64,000 nt of DNA, taken from positions 39,704,264 through 39,768,263 of the forward strand of contig CM042156.1 of NCBI GenBank assembly GCA_023376005.1, given 5' to 3'. The notes below the pieces were generated by a model. That model was not told the origin of the DNA. It saw only the letters and a program-made list of their open reading frames with translations, and made no database searches. The position numbers and the translations under genes were made by a program. Below are positions 30,212-43,284 of the stretch, piece after piece. How positions within the stretch are numbered: the stretch's first letter is position 1; every line of letters begins with the position of its first letter. Source of the stretch: Doryteuthis pealeii. Its lineage: Eukaryota; Mollusca; Cephalopoda; Myopsida; Loliginidae.

Positions 30212-30797
30212 CCACCCTGTTAAACTGGGTCTGTACAATATGCTGACTGCACCTCTGCAGAAGGGTAAAATCCCCCCCCCATGATGCCATTTGTTGGCCG
30301 TGAGTGGCGACCCCTGATGCTTAAGTACAGAATCCTGGTGGCTGAGCAGTCCAACATTCCACTTTGGCCTTTACTTAGGCTAGACGGGTGGTCGGAGAGG
30401 CCTCCTCTGATCAATCAACTGGTCACATCAACCCTAGCACCTATATGATTGTCCCATCCCTATTGCCCTCATGGCAAATCCCCAACCTTTTTAACATGTG
30501 CTAGAATGACGTGTCCTAGGTATTATGTTAAACTGTATATAATAATGAATTTCAAGCTCTGGGATGTAGAGTACCCCTTCATTGTCATCACTCTCAGGTC
30601 CACTCTGATCCGGTGTGGTAGTACCTATTAGGGTCCCTTTTATGGGTTAAATAGAAAAATTGAGTTTGAAAAAATATTTAAAAAGAAATTGAATTTAAAA
30701 AAAAATTTGGAATACCCATCAAGAATGAACAAATCAAAATGTCTTCAGCATAAAATAAACCCAACAAGTGTTGACATGCCATAAAAACCAACCAACA
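30212..30797 (+). mobile_element. R1 retroposon, full-length copy (586 bp)
   Basis: Forward copy from caccctgttaaactggg to the tail (accaaccaacaa), flanked by the 13-bp duplication acctaatacatac at 30,199-30,211 and 30,798-30,810. Its length of 586 bp agrees with the full-length copy at 134-720, which fixes the unit size independently of any database. Confidence 0.88.
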
Positions 30798-30810
30798 ACC
30801 TAATACATAC

Positions 30811-31364
30811 ATAACATATATATAATATATAAAGATCAGATATTGAAAATTTTTCATAAACTTTTATAGATTTATAGTTGGTTGGTTGTTGGATTTGAAA
30901 TCCTATCAAATTTTACATTTGTAGACAATTATAGCTTCAAGAAACTAATTCTTAGTACAAATTGCTTGAAACCAACTATAATAATATAATGATATACTAA
31001 TCCCATGTAGGTAAACCCTTGCAATAAAAAAAAAATCAAATAGTTGTTAGTTAAAATTATACTACCAAACTTCACCTGAGGGAAAAAATGAAAAAAAGAA
31101 AAGACCGAAGCAGGGTCGCTCCAACTTGAAAAAATAATTATTAACACTATAACACTTGTCCAAAAGAAAAAAAAAAAAAAAAAAATTGCTCGATACCTAA
31201 GTTAGAGCAAATAATAAAGTTAAACCTAATGAGTTAAGATTATACTACTAATAGAGTCAGATTCTTGCCCTGATAAGCTACTAAGCGAAACTATAGTTGG
31301 TATTTCTGACTCACTAGGTTTAACTTTAATTACTTAGTATTAGATAGTAATTCTTGTTCAAGGT
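30811..31364. other. Unassigned sequence with a short inverted repeat
   Basis: aaagttaaacctaatgag (31,217) pairs with ctcactaggtttaacttta (31,312). A poly-A run lies at 31,165-31,184. Nothing else is recognised. Confidence 0.45.
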
Positions 31365-31665
31365 CCAAAGAAACAGCTGTATGGCCACATGCCCCCCATC
31401 TCACAAAACCATCTGAGTAAGATGACAGGCACTGCGGGCACTGCTGGAGGAGCAAGGATGAGCTCATAAGCGATGTTCTCCTGTGAAGCCAACACATGGC
31501 ATGCTAGGTGTGGCCACCAGCAAAACCCACATTGACAACTATGTAGGATGCTGGGATGCCGCACAGAAGAGCTTCTAGGCAATGAGTTGATAGGAGGTTG
31601 TGAGAGACTTTCATGGACATTCCATGCTGCTTGTGCGACGGTGATGATGATGAAGATAGTAATAC
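31365..31665 (+). mobile_element. LINE-A 3' end fragment
   Basis: The translation shows LYGHMPPISQNH, RMSS, a stop, MFSCEANTWHA and CRTEELLGNE across changing frames, then the (gatgat)n tail at 31,643-31,655. It matches the end of the LINE at 13,895 and 48,560. No intact frame. Confidence 0.72.
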
Positions 31666-31919
31666 TTGAAACTATACAACTGTTTGCAGATTATTCATAT
31701 TAGATACAAATACTTGATATCATATAACTGTAGCAAAAAAACTTAAGAAATAACTACACAAAAAATGTAGTAAATATAAATGTACAAGGAATACAATTCC
31801 CTAACCTCTAGCTTATAACAATAACTGTAGATGGGTTAAACATGCCTGTTAAAATTCAATCAATCAATCAAACCAAATTTTTCTCCTTCCATAACAATCT
31901 CAGCAATTTCTTATTGCAT

Positions 31920-32045
31920 TATTGTGGCTATCATCATGATGTGACTACATGAATTCCCTTGACTCTATCGCCATCCGTCTCTATTGGTCATCACTCTTGG
32001 CAAGTCCTCAGTACGCATCCAGTGTCTGCAAATGTGTTGGTATGT
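31920..32045 (-). mobile_element. LINE-A 3' end fragment, very short
   Basis: Tail complement (atcatcatgatg) and gtctctattggtcatcactc / ttggcaagtcctcagt correspond to the last 35 codons of LINE-A in reverse. Confidence 0.6.
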
Positions 32046-32104
32046 AAGCTTCTTTGTCAACCAAACTATATTATTTTTCAAAGATAATCATTGGTTATAT
32101 CTAT

Positions 32105-33060
32105 AGAAATTAGCATACTTATCTATATTATTTATAGGTTTTAAGTGTCATTAAGATTCATAAATAGTATTATTTGGAATTATTTGACTATTGTCCTCAT
32201 CTTCATTGTTATCTGCTACAACATTTCAGCTATGGCCCCTCCAGCTTCTTCAGTATTTTTGTCAGACTCGGAGCCTTCTTAAACTTGGGAACCTTCTAGA
32301 CGTAATCGAAGCAAAAAGGTTCCTGAGTTCGAAAAGAGAAGGTTCCCAAGTCCAAATGCAAATTGCTGTTGTATGTAAGCTTCTGCTGTCCAACCAAACT
32401 TATGTATATCAAAGGATAATCCAATCAATTGGTTATTGTTAAGTTTTTAAGCCATCGAATGGCCAGTTGATTCTAGTAAAGAGTCCACGATTTGGAATCC
32501 TTTAGGTTATCCTCTCAGGTAGAGAACCTAGGTTCATCTCGGTGTTGCGAGATAGACTGAAAAAGAATCAGCGCTTAAGTAATATATCAGCCATGCAGTA
32601 TGGCCAGCAATTGGTTTAAGAACAGACCACATGATCTCGCTAGTCTATAAATTATAGGCCGAGACTAGCACCACACCTTATATTACCAAGAAAATCAACA
32701 GTTATATTCTTATAGTAACTAGCAGTACTTATCTGTATTATTATAGTTTTAGAATGGTCATAAATCTTCATAAACAGTAGTATTATTTGGATTATTCGGA
32801 CTATTTCCTCATTCTTTATTGTTATCTGTACAACATTTCAAGCTATGTGCCTCCAGCCTTCTTCAGGTATTCTTTTGTCAGACTCGGGAGCCTTCTTAAA
32901 CTCGGGACCTTCTAGTCGTAATCGGAAGCAAAAAGTTCCTGAGTTCAAAAGAAGGTTCCAAGTCCAACAAGAATAACCTTGAAGAAGCCGAGGTACATCA
33001 GCCAAAACATTGTACATATAACAATGAAATGAGGGACAATAGTCTGAATAATCCAAATAA
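32105..33060. repeat. R7 direct duplication
   Basis: 32,105-32,365 and 32,705-32,975 are diverged copies (cagactcgg(g)agccttcttaaa, ggttcctgagttcgaaaa). The second copy continues to caaaacattgtacatataac. A further short copy is at 58,875-58,950. The spacer 32,366-32,704 contains a weak tRNA-like head (B-box-like ctaggttcatctcg near 32,529). The type of element is unknown. Confidence 0.6.
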
Positions 33061-33104
33061 TACTAATTATTCAAGCCTCATGTTCAAAAATTCAGAGAAA
33101 AAGA

Positions 33105-33335
33105 TCATAAAGTTTGTATAAAAAATCTGTGCTAGCCGCTGATTTCTCATTGGCTAAAGGCAAAAGTGTGAAAAAAACTAGAGTAGTTAGAATCGGCGAG
33201 TTAGTCAAAGGGGCAGATTGATGTTTCTTGTTCCCAAAGTAAACCATCTTCTCATTGCATGGTTAAACCCTTTTTGGGCTTTCAGGTTTTAATAAAATTT
33301 GCTAAGAAAAAAAAGATAAGTCTTGTATTCATTAT
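33105..33335 (+). repeat. R5 repeat, copy 2
   Basis: Diverged copy of 7795-7982, again ending in AATAAA-like and poly-A-rich sequence. No partner LTR found. Confidence 0.5.
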
Positions 33336-33474
33336 TTAAAAACAAAAGAGAATGAGCATTAACCTGAGGCCGAATAAAAGAATATCTGTAATCACAGAGG
33401 AAGAAATCCCCTCAAAAGAGATGCCAGTCACGCAAATAGAACGCTCAAAAAAACTAAAAAAAAAAAAAAAAATT

Positions 33475-33523
33475 AGTGAAATAGATCACTAATTAGGACT
33501 GAGCCTATTTCTAGTAGTGACCA
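33475..33523 (-). repeat. Single unit of the 63-bp tandem repeat
   Basis: agtgaaatagatcactaatt followed by aggactgagcctatttctag is the reverse complement of most of one unit of the 21,277 array. So that sequence exists outside the array. Confidence 0.8.
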
Positions 33524-33525
33524 CC

Positions 33526-33770
33526 CCAAGCGAAGTTTAACAGGTTTGAATTCAGATTTTTCCTTCTCCTAGACTGGTGGCCTAACCAAGATTAAAGAGC
33601 CAATCTGCCCTAGTATTTACCATAACTGGAGTGAGAGTAGTTGTATCAACCTTTCTCAAGTACTAGTGCTAAGTGAACTGTAGCTTCGTCAGGATTTTGA
33701 ACTCGGGTGACAAGTCCATTTCCTATGACTCTAACCATTGGACCACGTACCTCAATAAGGCCATACACCT
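33526..33770 (-). mobile_element. SINE-B copy with head
   Basis: The body complement (ttccttctcctagactggtg, aaccaagattaaagagcc) is followed by the head complement (ggattttgaactcg for the B box, ctctaaccattggaccac for the A box). Confidence 0.8.
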
Positions 33771-33959
33771 CCAAGAACTCTCTCCTCCTCCCACTATAAA
33801 ACCCGGCAAATGGGCGGAATATATAACATTAGTTAAAAAATTCAATATCACAAATATTTTACCATAAAAGAAACTCTGGTTAGTCATGTTGCATGTGATG
33901 TAGTTTTTTCCTTGATAAAAATAAATTCAAAAAACTGTGTTAATATATAGTTATTAAGG

Positions 33960-34016
33960 TGGTCTACTGGAGAGGATCTTCAGATTGAAGTCAGGAAATA
34001 ACAGTTTGTGTAGGGT

Positions 34017-34048
<32 letters not shown>

Positions 34049-34625
34049 AAGTCACAGCACAGTATTTAGGCATAAAGAGAAAATATAAAAAAGAACACAG
34101 ATGTGGCCGCTGTGTAAGTAAAGAGAATGTGACATAAATAACTAAGGGATTGTGACTTGGGTACTGAATATAGTTTCGTTACAGAAGACACACAATCTCC
34201 ATTATAATAGATTAATCTTATGTATATTTACTTTGATATTAGGAGTTTAAATAAACCCCAAGAACACATGAGATTCCCTAACAAATAATTCTACGAATTT
34301 TTACATCAATGCTTAATATTAACATAATTTCACCAAAGTGAAGGTTGATATTCATCGCTGCGGGAAAAGAAAAATGATCTATTTCTGATAGAGCCATTCA
34401 TAGCAGTAGTATTTGGGGTCACAAGATCCTTAATCTAGCAACAAAACAACAAAAACTAACTGCAATTGGGAGGGATGTTTCAAAATAAAGTCAGGATAGT
34501 AAAACAGTAGTGTAGGACACAAAAACACAGACACATAAGAAAGCAACAGCACAGTATCTAGTATAAAGAGAAATATAAAAAAAGAAACCATGGTTTGTTG
34601 GCCGTCATATAAGTATAGAGTTTAT
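33960..34625. repeat. 165-bp direct repeats flanking a Helitron piece
   Basis: 33,965-34,127 and 34,460-34,622 are diverged copies (gaagtcaggaaataacag / taaagtcaggatagtaaaac; cagcacagtat...aaagaga in both). The left copy includes (CA)n. The right copy is joined to LINE-A, and the left copy to a Helitron 5' piece. Confidence 0.65.
34128..34211 (-). mobile_element. Helitron 5' terminus fragment
   Basis: The minus strand starts TCTATTATAATGGAGATTGTG and runs to ttagttatttatgtcacatt, matching the first 90 bp of the complete Helitron at 23,751. The remainder is missing. Confidence 0.75.
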
Positions 34626-34634
34626 AATCAGCAT

Positions 34635-34930
34635 CATCATCATCATCATGTTCGCGCTGTTGGCACGGATATCCATGACAAACTCTCTACATCTGTCCCT
34701 ATCGCTCATCATTCTCGGAGGTTCTCTGTGCAGCATCCTGTATCCGCACAAGGCTGGATCAATGTACGTCTTCGCTGGTCGGCCCACACTTGTAGTTGCC
34801 CCATGTTGCTTGGCTTCCACAGGCGTAGGACGTTCACTTATTTGAGTGCGTTGCCTTGGCTCTCCAGCTGGCCCGGGTGGCCTGGCCTTCTGACTCTGGA
34901 TGTGTGGCTAGAATTGAGGGATCTTTTTAA
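34635..34930 (-). mobile_element. LINE-A 3' end fragment
   Basis: The minus strand encodes EAKQHGATTSVGRPAKTYID then MSDRDRCREFVMDIRANSA, followed by a tail of ATG repeats. One frame break lies between VGRPAKTYID and the MSDRD segment. It is the last recognisable element before the anomalous block. Confidence 0.82.
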
Positions 34931-34939
34931 AAGTGTTGA

Positions 34940-37900
34940 ATTCGAACGGCACGTACAAATATCTCGGTGCTCTCAGGGTTATGGTGGGCCGGCGGAGGTT
35001 CTTAATCCAATGGAAAATAATATTCATATCTACTCCACTGATAATATTTCCCAGCGTAGACATGAGTTACGAGAAATTTTATGAACCACGCTATAACTTG
35101 TTATACCATGGGAAAATTATGTTAGATAGTATTTATAAAGCCGTATATTATGACTTAACATTGTAAGTTGAGATGTTCACATAGAGAATTTAACGGTATT
35201 AGGGTTCAGGGTTGCATTAAATATACAATGAGCTCTCAAGTGTAAGTTGTGGAAGGAGTTAAAGTTGTAAAATTTCAAGGACTCGCGGTTAATAGCTCAA
35301 GGGCCTAGTTATAAAAATGTGTCAAACATAGATAACTATATTATAATGGAGATTGGGGTTATTCAACCATTGCACTGGAGTGGTGGCTATAGCTCAACCC
35401 AGTCACCCTAAGCGTTCATGATTGTAGTCGCATTAGTACCAAGGTTCACCAATTCGTAGTGGTAAACCAATGGAGATAAGATTAGTGGGTCCCCATTGCA
35501 TGTGGCTTTGTTACGGTGACCCGCCAACACCACCATGACCAGCCCTTACACATTATATCACATGAGTGATTCTTCTTCTCTTGTATTCTTTACTCCAGAT
35601 CTGACTGTGCAGGCCTGGTAGCAGAGGGAGGCTGTACCTGTGCTTGTGACTTTCCTTGTGTTGTGTGTGTGTTGTGTGGTGTGATCCGACACCACTGAAC
35701 AACAATCCTGTTGTAGGTGTTCTAGGCCGTAATATCCTCATGCGATATCTATCAACTTGGACATTACTTCTACACTCTACCTCTGTCCGAACAGTAGACA
35801 CCCTTACCGACAGTCACTAACTATATCACAATAGGAACAAAACGCCAAGTCCTTCTGGCTCATGCGAAATTTTCATTTTATACAAGAGGCAAAACCAGAA
35901 GTCTCAACAATCCAGACCCCCATTAGCAACAATTCTTTCTCTATCTTGCACCTCAACCCCAGAGATTCCTCTTTCTGGTAAAACCACTAGTATAGTGCTC
36001 AATTGCCGACTCGTATAAAAGGAGTAATGTAACTACTACTCATCCGCACATATCGGAAACCCACTCGAAGGAGGCACGATCTTAAACTATGTACACTCAT
36101 AGTGGGAGGAAGGATTAACCGAACTTCAGGAACTTTACTATCGGCAAGAGCGCCAGACTGCCCACCTAACCAACACCTAAACCACTACCACTTTTTATGA
36201 ATTTCATTGTTCTCTGTAATTCGCAGACTCAACCGAGTACGCTTACACTGACAGACTAATTCTGGGCCACGGGTACCTTTCAATGGGTATACTTATATTT
36301 AGTCTCAATAAAAGGGACAACAAGGTGGCTATATTCGATCACAAAACCCTCCTTGAGGGTTCTATTAATACCAACTGGTTGAACGTATCTGATCCTAATC
36401 ACGTCGCACCTTTAGTCTCCAATTCTCTCTTTATTTCCTACCATAACTATGACAAAATGGAGGTGAATACTGCAAAATCTGTTCTATAGCTTTATCTTCC
36501 TCCCTCCCAGTTCTTTAATGCGGCCACTACATATATACAGCTTTGGAGCAGCTGACGGAACTCCTCGTTAAATTTCGCTTGGTTAGGGCAACCTTATTTA
36601 ACGTGCTACTAGCTGTGTGAGACGTGGAATAGATTATACTCGAGTGTAATATATGTACAAAACCTGGGTGGGCTCTGTAAGCCATATGGTTCCATGCCTT
36701 GGCGACCGTTAACCGTCGGACTCCAAACCATATACTAGATAGTGCTCACTCCCCTATAGAGCTCGGAATGATATTATTCACTAAAATTTTTTCTTTTATC
36801 TTATATATAGAAGTTGGATAGTCATATATATTTATGGACATGAAATAGACACGATTAGTAGACGCAAGTATACCTTGTGTGGTGGGCAGTTCGTATACAT
36901 TCTGTGTTGGTGAAACAGAGTACGGTTGGGGCGACAAACGTTCTCTAGTTTCATTGTGACTTCGTAGCCACTACCAGTATTACGTTTAATTGCTCCGCAA
37001 TTCTGTGCTTTATTGTATTATGTTTATTCAATAACTCATAATCCAAAGTGATGAATATAGTGACGTATCTAATATGTGGTATAACTTTTCAGAGAAAATT
37101 TTTATTAAAAACTCGAAATCCCAAAGAGAGCGACAGGTGGTGGTGTTATGAGCTTGCCATAATTGAGCTCAATGTAGTAAAGAAGAAGGTGGAGTTGATG
37201 TTTGGTACTGATATAAGGAAAAAACAAGAAATGAACTAGGATAACATCTGAGCCTCCAGCACGCCTAGTACTAGACCACTAACTGGTCCAGATTGGCATA
37301 ATCAGTAGGGTCTAGGTCAAGGTCCTGTTGCAACTTCATTACCCTATTAAGCCAGACTGCAGTGATAGAGTATCAAGCTCGCCTCAGATGTAATAACGTC
37401 GAGGAATTATATGCTTCGAGACTTTATACCCAAACAAATGAACTATGTGATGACATAAAATATTATCTCTGAATTCTTGAGTTAATAAAGTCGTGATTAA
37501 TTATAATTGAAGTTATCTCTCGATTATTCAGGACGCTAGTTCTCGCGGTATGTTGTCGCTTATATAATCGTTAACTGTTATAACCCACACTCGTTATCGG
37601 TGACTAGTACCTCCCCATATCATACTCCGCAGGTAGTTATATTGTCTGTGAGATTCGATGCTCCTCCGTGTGGGCAACCATTTCTCGCTTGACTGCCACG
37701 ACCGCCTTTGGACTTCAGCCGATTATGACTAAGAAAGGTTGCGGCCTGAAAGTTAGGGTGAGATAAGGCCATACCGGCCCAGTGACCGCGAGTCTGCAAT
37801 ACAACCACCAATACCCAAATACCTGACCACCGCGCTGTGTAGGAGGAAACAGATAGACTGGGCATTAGAATGTGTGTATAGTTAGCAGATAACAATCCCG

Positions 37901-40900
37901 AGCACGCATGAGAGCGCGTCTCCATCCTGGTGAGCGAGAGTGAGTCCAAATAACCTGAAAGGTGTTATGAAGGATCATGTATAGTGGTCCATCCTTACCA
38001 ACCCAGATACATATACTTTTATGACAGACTAAAAGTACCTAGCATTAAAGTTAAACATAAATACAAAAAGAAAATTATTTTATAACTTGTGAAATAATAA
38101 TGGTACTTGATTTGGGTATTATAGGGTCGTTGTGTCTGTGAATCGTGAGATTTCCTTACACCCTGAGCGACATCAAAATACGCCCGCCCAAATTAGTATG
38201 TTAGTAGACATCTTACACGTGCGCGATTCACGACAGTGCGTTGGTTCGCATCTGTTGTCCATATCAGGGTAGTACACAAATAGCGACTGACACATACTGC
38301 ATGGCTTGAAATTAGGCTATATCTTCAAATGCCAGCTGAGTTGGTTATGCTCCGAGCGTCTATATATACCTCCCCCTTGATCTGCGACGACACGCGATGA
38401 GCATGGACGCGCGTAGGATTCTTACTTATGCCTGAGACGTTCAGCGACCTTGGAACCTAAGAGCAGACACTCTCCCTCCCCGGCCTCACTCCTCTCTCAC
38501 TCACTCCCTTCTCTACACCTCTCCTCTCTCTCTGATATCTTGAGAATTAATATAGTTTGTGTTGACCAGCAGAGCCTCTCTCTCTCCATCCTCCCTTCCC
38601 TCTCTCTCTCGACCCATACTACAAGAGAGAGGCCTTTGAAGGCCCGATCTGACACGAATTTGCCGGTTTCCCAACTCCCATGAAACTAGTCGTGTGCCTC
38701 GAAGTTGACCACGATGAGAGACACCGGTGAGTGCTGTGACTAAGATAATAGCCTGCCCAGAGTGCCATACAAGTGGAGGGCATTATCAAGGCAGACATGA
38801 TTATGAGTTCGCTCACTACTCAAGAACCATAGAGGATTGAATTAGTACAAATAGTCAAATTAGTAAATCCGGTATTAAAGTTTAATTAGTACTCACTATA
38901 TTACTCGATAAATCTACATAGTGGAATTCATTAAAACCTTTCTAATGAAAGTCAATATCTCGCATATTAGTATTCTTGTTCTTAATTAAATTACTGGCAT
39001 GTCATTCATAACTCGGGGAGAGTGACTAAGATCCCGATAATGTTAATCATCATAATATGATGACACTACTTCAATTTCCTATGACAGATCTTTGGTGATT
39101 GGTTCTATTGCTAGTATACATTGCACCCAATCGGATCACAATTATGATTTCTTTGAGACAATTACAGATACCAGGCTCAAACACATGAGCAGGATTTGCA
39201 GACCTGACCACAGGGTATGACTCGACGTTAATATGATTACATTATTGACCAAGATTATTGATTGATTGGATTATTAAGAACTCCAAATTAGACGTAAGAT
39301 AATTCAATCGATGTATTGATGCAGGGATGTATAGAAATTAAAGGTAGAAAATTTCTTCATGTAGTCAACAATCCATCTGATGATTTTAAGGACTGATCTT
39401 ATACCAATCTTCTCTCTCTGCTCAGATTTATAATATTTGATCTGTGAGCTCTCGGTATTGGAAGGCGTATATGGAGCGATCGAAACAAGATATACCAATA
39501 CTCTCGGTGCAGAATTGATGTTATGATATGTGATCTCCAATCGAAGCTCATATTAGACCACTCTACTCCATGTGATTCAATATATTATATAAGACTACGA
39601 TATAGATACATTGATTTCCTAATACATGATAGGAACATTTAAATTCTATATTATTTACTGTAGCTTATATAATGGGTTCTCAGACATATAATTTCTAGAG
39701 AACATATATTATTCTTCAGGATGTGCGTGGTATAGTGTAGCAACTGGAAGTAATGTTATATCATAAGAGAAGACTAAATTAGTCGTAATTTACATAATAT
39801 CAATTTATAGCTATAATCTGACTAAACTAGTAGCTAGGTTTCAATTAAACCTAATTTACGGCTCTATTACGCCTCATACATCATCTCTCATCACGCTCGA
39901 CACCAACTGCAGCCAGGAATACGTGTGGAGTGCTGTCAAGTGCTGACAGTTCACAGTATCCTGTTCTAACTAGGACAAATCAATCTCGCTTAAGTAAGCT
40001 AAATGGAACTCCTGTGCATTGATTCATATCGGGCTACATGTCAGTAGCCACAATTTCCAATAGCTGGTCTAACTAGTAGGTCTTTGCTGGGTGGCCCACA
40101 CTCAGCCTCCATGGTTGAGTGGAGCAATTACGCTATTCCCAAGATGGTGGTCCATCGTCTGTATGTATCCTCGATATCGTTAGGATCTCTGTCATGCAAG
40201 AGACAATGACATCCCGTTAATGACAGCTCGATGAAATGTCAATGTCTATTACTACATGGAGAGGTTTGTATATATGGATAGGAAGGAGTCGGTCACGTGC
40301 ATGTGACGATACGAGTGATCTCCTCCGTGTAGAAACACGAGCTATTCAACTGATCTTAAATTAATCTTATATAGTGAGAGTTAAAGATCCTCAAGGCCTA
40401 GTTGAGTCCAGAATTAATATTCGCCCCACTCTCATATACAGACGTCTATAATAAGTACGGTGTTTGGTACGAGTCAAAAAATGGTCTGACCCTCTTTGTT
40501 AGTGAGAGATTTAATAAATAACTGTAAACTCTCTATATTGTCTCTCTAACGACGTTTGGAGTTAATTTGGTCATCCAATAACGTATATAAGTGACCGGGC
40601 TGTAGTGTGTGGATCTCGAACGCAATATTGTTTACATTGTTGTCTATAGTGCCAACCCAGAGGTAAGTAATATAAAGTCATGTCCTGAATTTGAACTATG
40701 ATAATTGTTCTGAGTATGAGAGACCAAAGTGTACCTGCCCTACTTAGTCCTTTTAATACTCGAATATTATATATGGAATGTTTCTTCCTAGCAGTATGAA
40801 GAATACAATACACGCTGGTTAGTGTGGTGCGCCTGAGTGAGATTACTTCACTATCGTAGAGTTGATAATATCTATTGCGCTTGTTTTTATTCTTGTTGAT

Positions 40901-42600
40901 CTACCGAGCCCGAAGGCCGAGTGGTTGTTACATGACATTAGGAGGTTATATTTAGTACAAAATGAATTTGATTGTATGCAATCCAAATATTAGAACCCGA
41001 AAGAGGAGGATTATTGCCAGAAACCTAAATATACACTAAATCCGGAATTGTCCAACGCAGGATCGAACAGGTTCTTGATACCTATAGATATATTTGAGTG
41101 ATCTTATAATTGTTTACACTGCCAAAGGATGAATCCACAAAGTTTCGAGTGCGGTAGGAGGTTTCGTGCCTAATATACTCGAAACACTCATTCAGCGGGA
41201 GACCAACATGGTATCAAATCTCCATACTAATTCTAACCCTCTCTCTGAACTCCACACTGATATGATGAGTATGGTCGATGTAACATTCGATGCGAGAAAT
41301 TTCAAAGTTAATAGGTACTCCCATTGATACTAGGATGGCCCATAAACTTAATAGAGACGATTAAGCTGGAGGCCGACGGTAAGTAAATGCGTAAAGTATA
41401 TATTATAGGTGTATTGTGGATCGGATATAGAGCGGGTTTTGATTTGTTGTTAGCGCAATTCTTGTGCATCAAGCAGTCATTAATGTGTTAGTATTTGGCG
41501 GGTCTCGAATATACTCTCGCTCATCGACTCTGAGTACATTATAATCAGTATCTCCAGTGTGGGTTGTTCATTATTACTTTAGTCAATACAATATTTGGAA
41601 ACATCTATGCACAGAGACGAATATATTTCTGTCTCAAATCTTCAAATATTCCTATTCTTTAGTACATATCTCAGTGTTTTTTACAACCTAAATGTTTTCC
41701 TTAATATTGAAAACACATCTGAAAGAGAAAAGTTGCATCGCATTAGGGATATGTACTACCACTTACAAGTACTCATGAGTGATCGTGTCTTGAACTGGGT
41801 GACTTATGGATTAACGATTGGGAAGTAATATAGATACAGTCATCATGAGCTTTTTGCTTAAGAAATCTGCAGATAAGAGTGAATGTGGGTAGATAAGAAG
41901 TTAAAAATCATAGAAGAAATTTACTTAGGGACACCGTTCAATAGTCGTGTAGACCCACAAATGTATGACAAGAGTGTGGTCGATCAAATTCTGGCCAGTG
42001 CGACGAGAGATGACGCCCCTCAGATTTAAAACAATAAAAAACGGAGAGTTCCAGGTTGACAATTGACCTCCAATAAGTACGCCGATTATGCGCGTGTGCA
42101 TAAGTGTAGATGCGCGAGAAACTGGGAATAGATGAGGAAGTCTTGATCTCTCGGTCCGTGTGCTAGGCTCCCGGTAGGGCACAACCGTCCGTAAGCGTAA
42201 GTAAGAAGGATGCGAGATGTGCGTACTGCTGGGTCTGCCTCACCGATGTGAGGTTGATTTCGCCTGTATATTTAGATAGACATCCCTAACCCATGGATTA
42301 GACAGCCGAAACCTCTAGTTTGGACCCGGCCACTAAACACCTCTACCCTTTCTCTCTCCTTTCACTGGGCTGAATAGGAGAGAACCAGAGTGCTTTGATA
42401 ACACTGTAAACTATAGCCCAAGAAAGGATAGCGGGCTCCGTATTAGTGAACTTTACGACTTTGGGGATGTTGAGCTTTCTCTGAACTAATGACTACTACT
42501 GCTAAATGACCTACTTCTACACCTCGAACTTGCTCTATGCAACACTAAAGGACGGGGGTGGAAATAAACCAAACTAATCAGATATATATATATTTACGAG
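34940..42600. other. Compositionally anomalous block, probably uncorrected sequence
   Basis: For about 7.6 kb the texture changes. (TA)n microsatellites and long homopolymers almost vanish, CpG is no longer scarce (for example cgcccgccca, gtgcgcgattcacg near 38,180-38,230), and none of the window's repeat families appear cleanly. No frame exceeds about 110 codons fully inside it. Garbled traces remain: agctggtctaactagtaggt/ctttgctgggtggcccacac at 40,060-40,105 looks like LINE-A with many indels, and attataatggagattgg at 35,340 like a Helitron 5' end. A TC-rich stretch lies at 38,465-38,635. I read this as a high-error single-read fill; a truly foreign or unique region is the alternative. Confidence 0.55.
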
Positions 42601-42629
42601 ACGCTCCGCACAACAGGATGTGACCAAGG

Positions 42630-42800
42630 TCCAATTTCTTAAGCGGAGTTTAACAGGTTGAATTCAAGTTTTCCTTCTTCTAGACCGATTGCCTAACCAA
42701 GGTTAAAGAGCCCAGTCTGCCTTACTATTTATCATAGCTAAGGGAGAGTAGGATTCATACCTTTCCCAAGGGTATTTAGTGCAAGTGAAAAATGCAATTT
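42630..42800 (-). mobile_element. SINE-B body
   Basis: Clean SINE-B body (agtttaacaggttgaattca, gcctaaccaaggttaaagag, ggattcatacctttccc). It marks the return of normal sequence after the anomalous block. No head. Confidence 0.78.
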
Positions 42801-43284
42801 CCATGCTCAGGATCTTTAGAATCACTTGAGAAAAAAACAATAAAATCAATAAACGTCCATTTTCATCAAAATACGCTGAGACTTATAATGACTGAAAAAT
42901 GGCATTTTGGGCACCTTTGAACCCATATCTCCCCACAATACTCAGCCCATCAACTCTTTTACTATAGAGTATCTCATCAACTCTAGAAATCATATAGTTT
43001 GGCACTTTATTTGTACACGAATTGGCCATTTTGCCACTACTCCAGGGAATTATCAGGGCTCACAAAAGTTACCTAAAACTCCGAATTGTGCACTATGCTT
43101 CCCACTAATCACATATAACAAGATTCTTTGTGTATAAAAGTATTTATGTGTATTTATGTGATATAAAAGTATTTGCATATTTTGATAAAAGTAGAAGATA
43201 GGGATCATGTCCAGTGATTTTCAACATTTCAAGGAACTTTTGTAAACGATTAGCAATTTTTTCTTTTACTTTTTTGAGATCAAA
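42801..43284. other. Unassigned sequence
   Basis: AT-rich, with short direct repeats (gtatttatgtgt). No element or gene recognised. Confidence 0.4.

Noticed and set aside
34940..42600. Integrated virus or bacterial transfer
   Set aside because: No long open frames, no recognisable genes, no flanking duplications. Garbled host-repeat traces fit sequencing error better.
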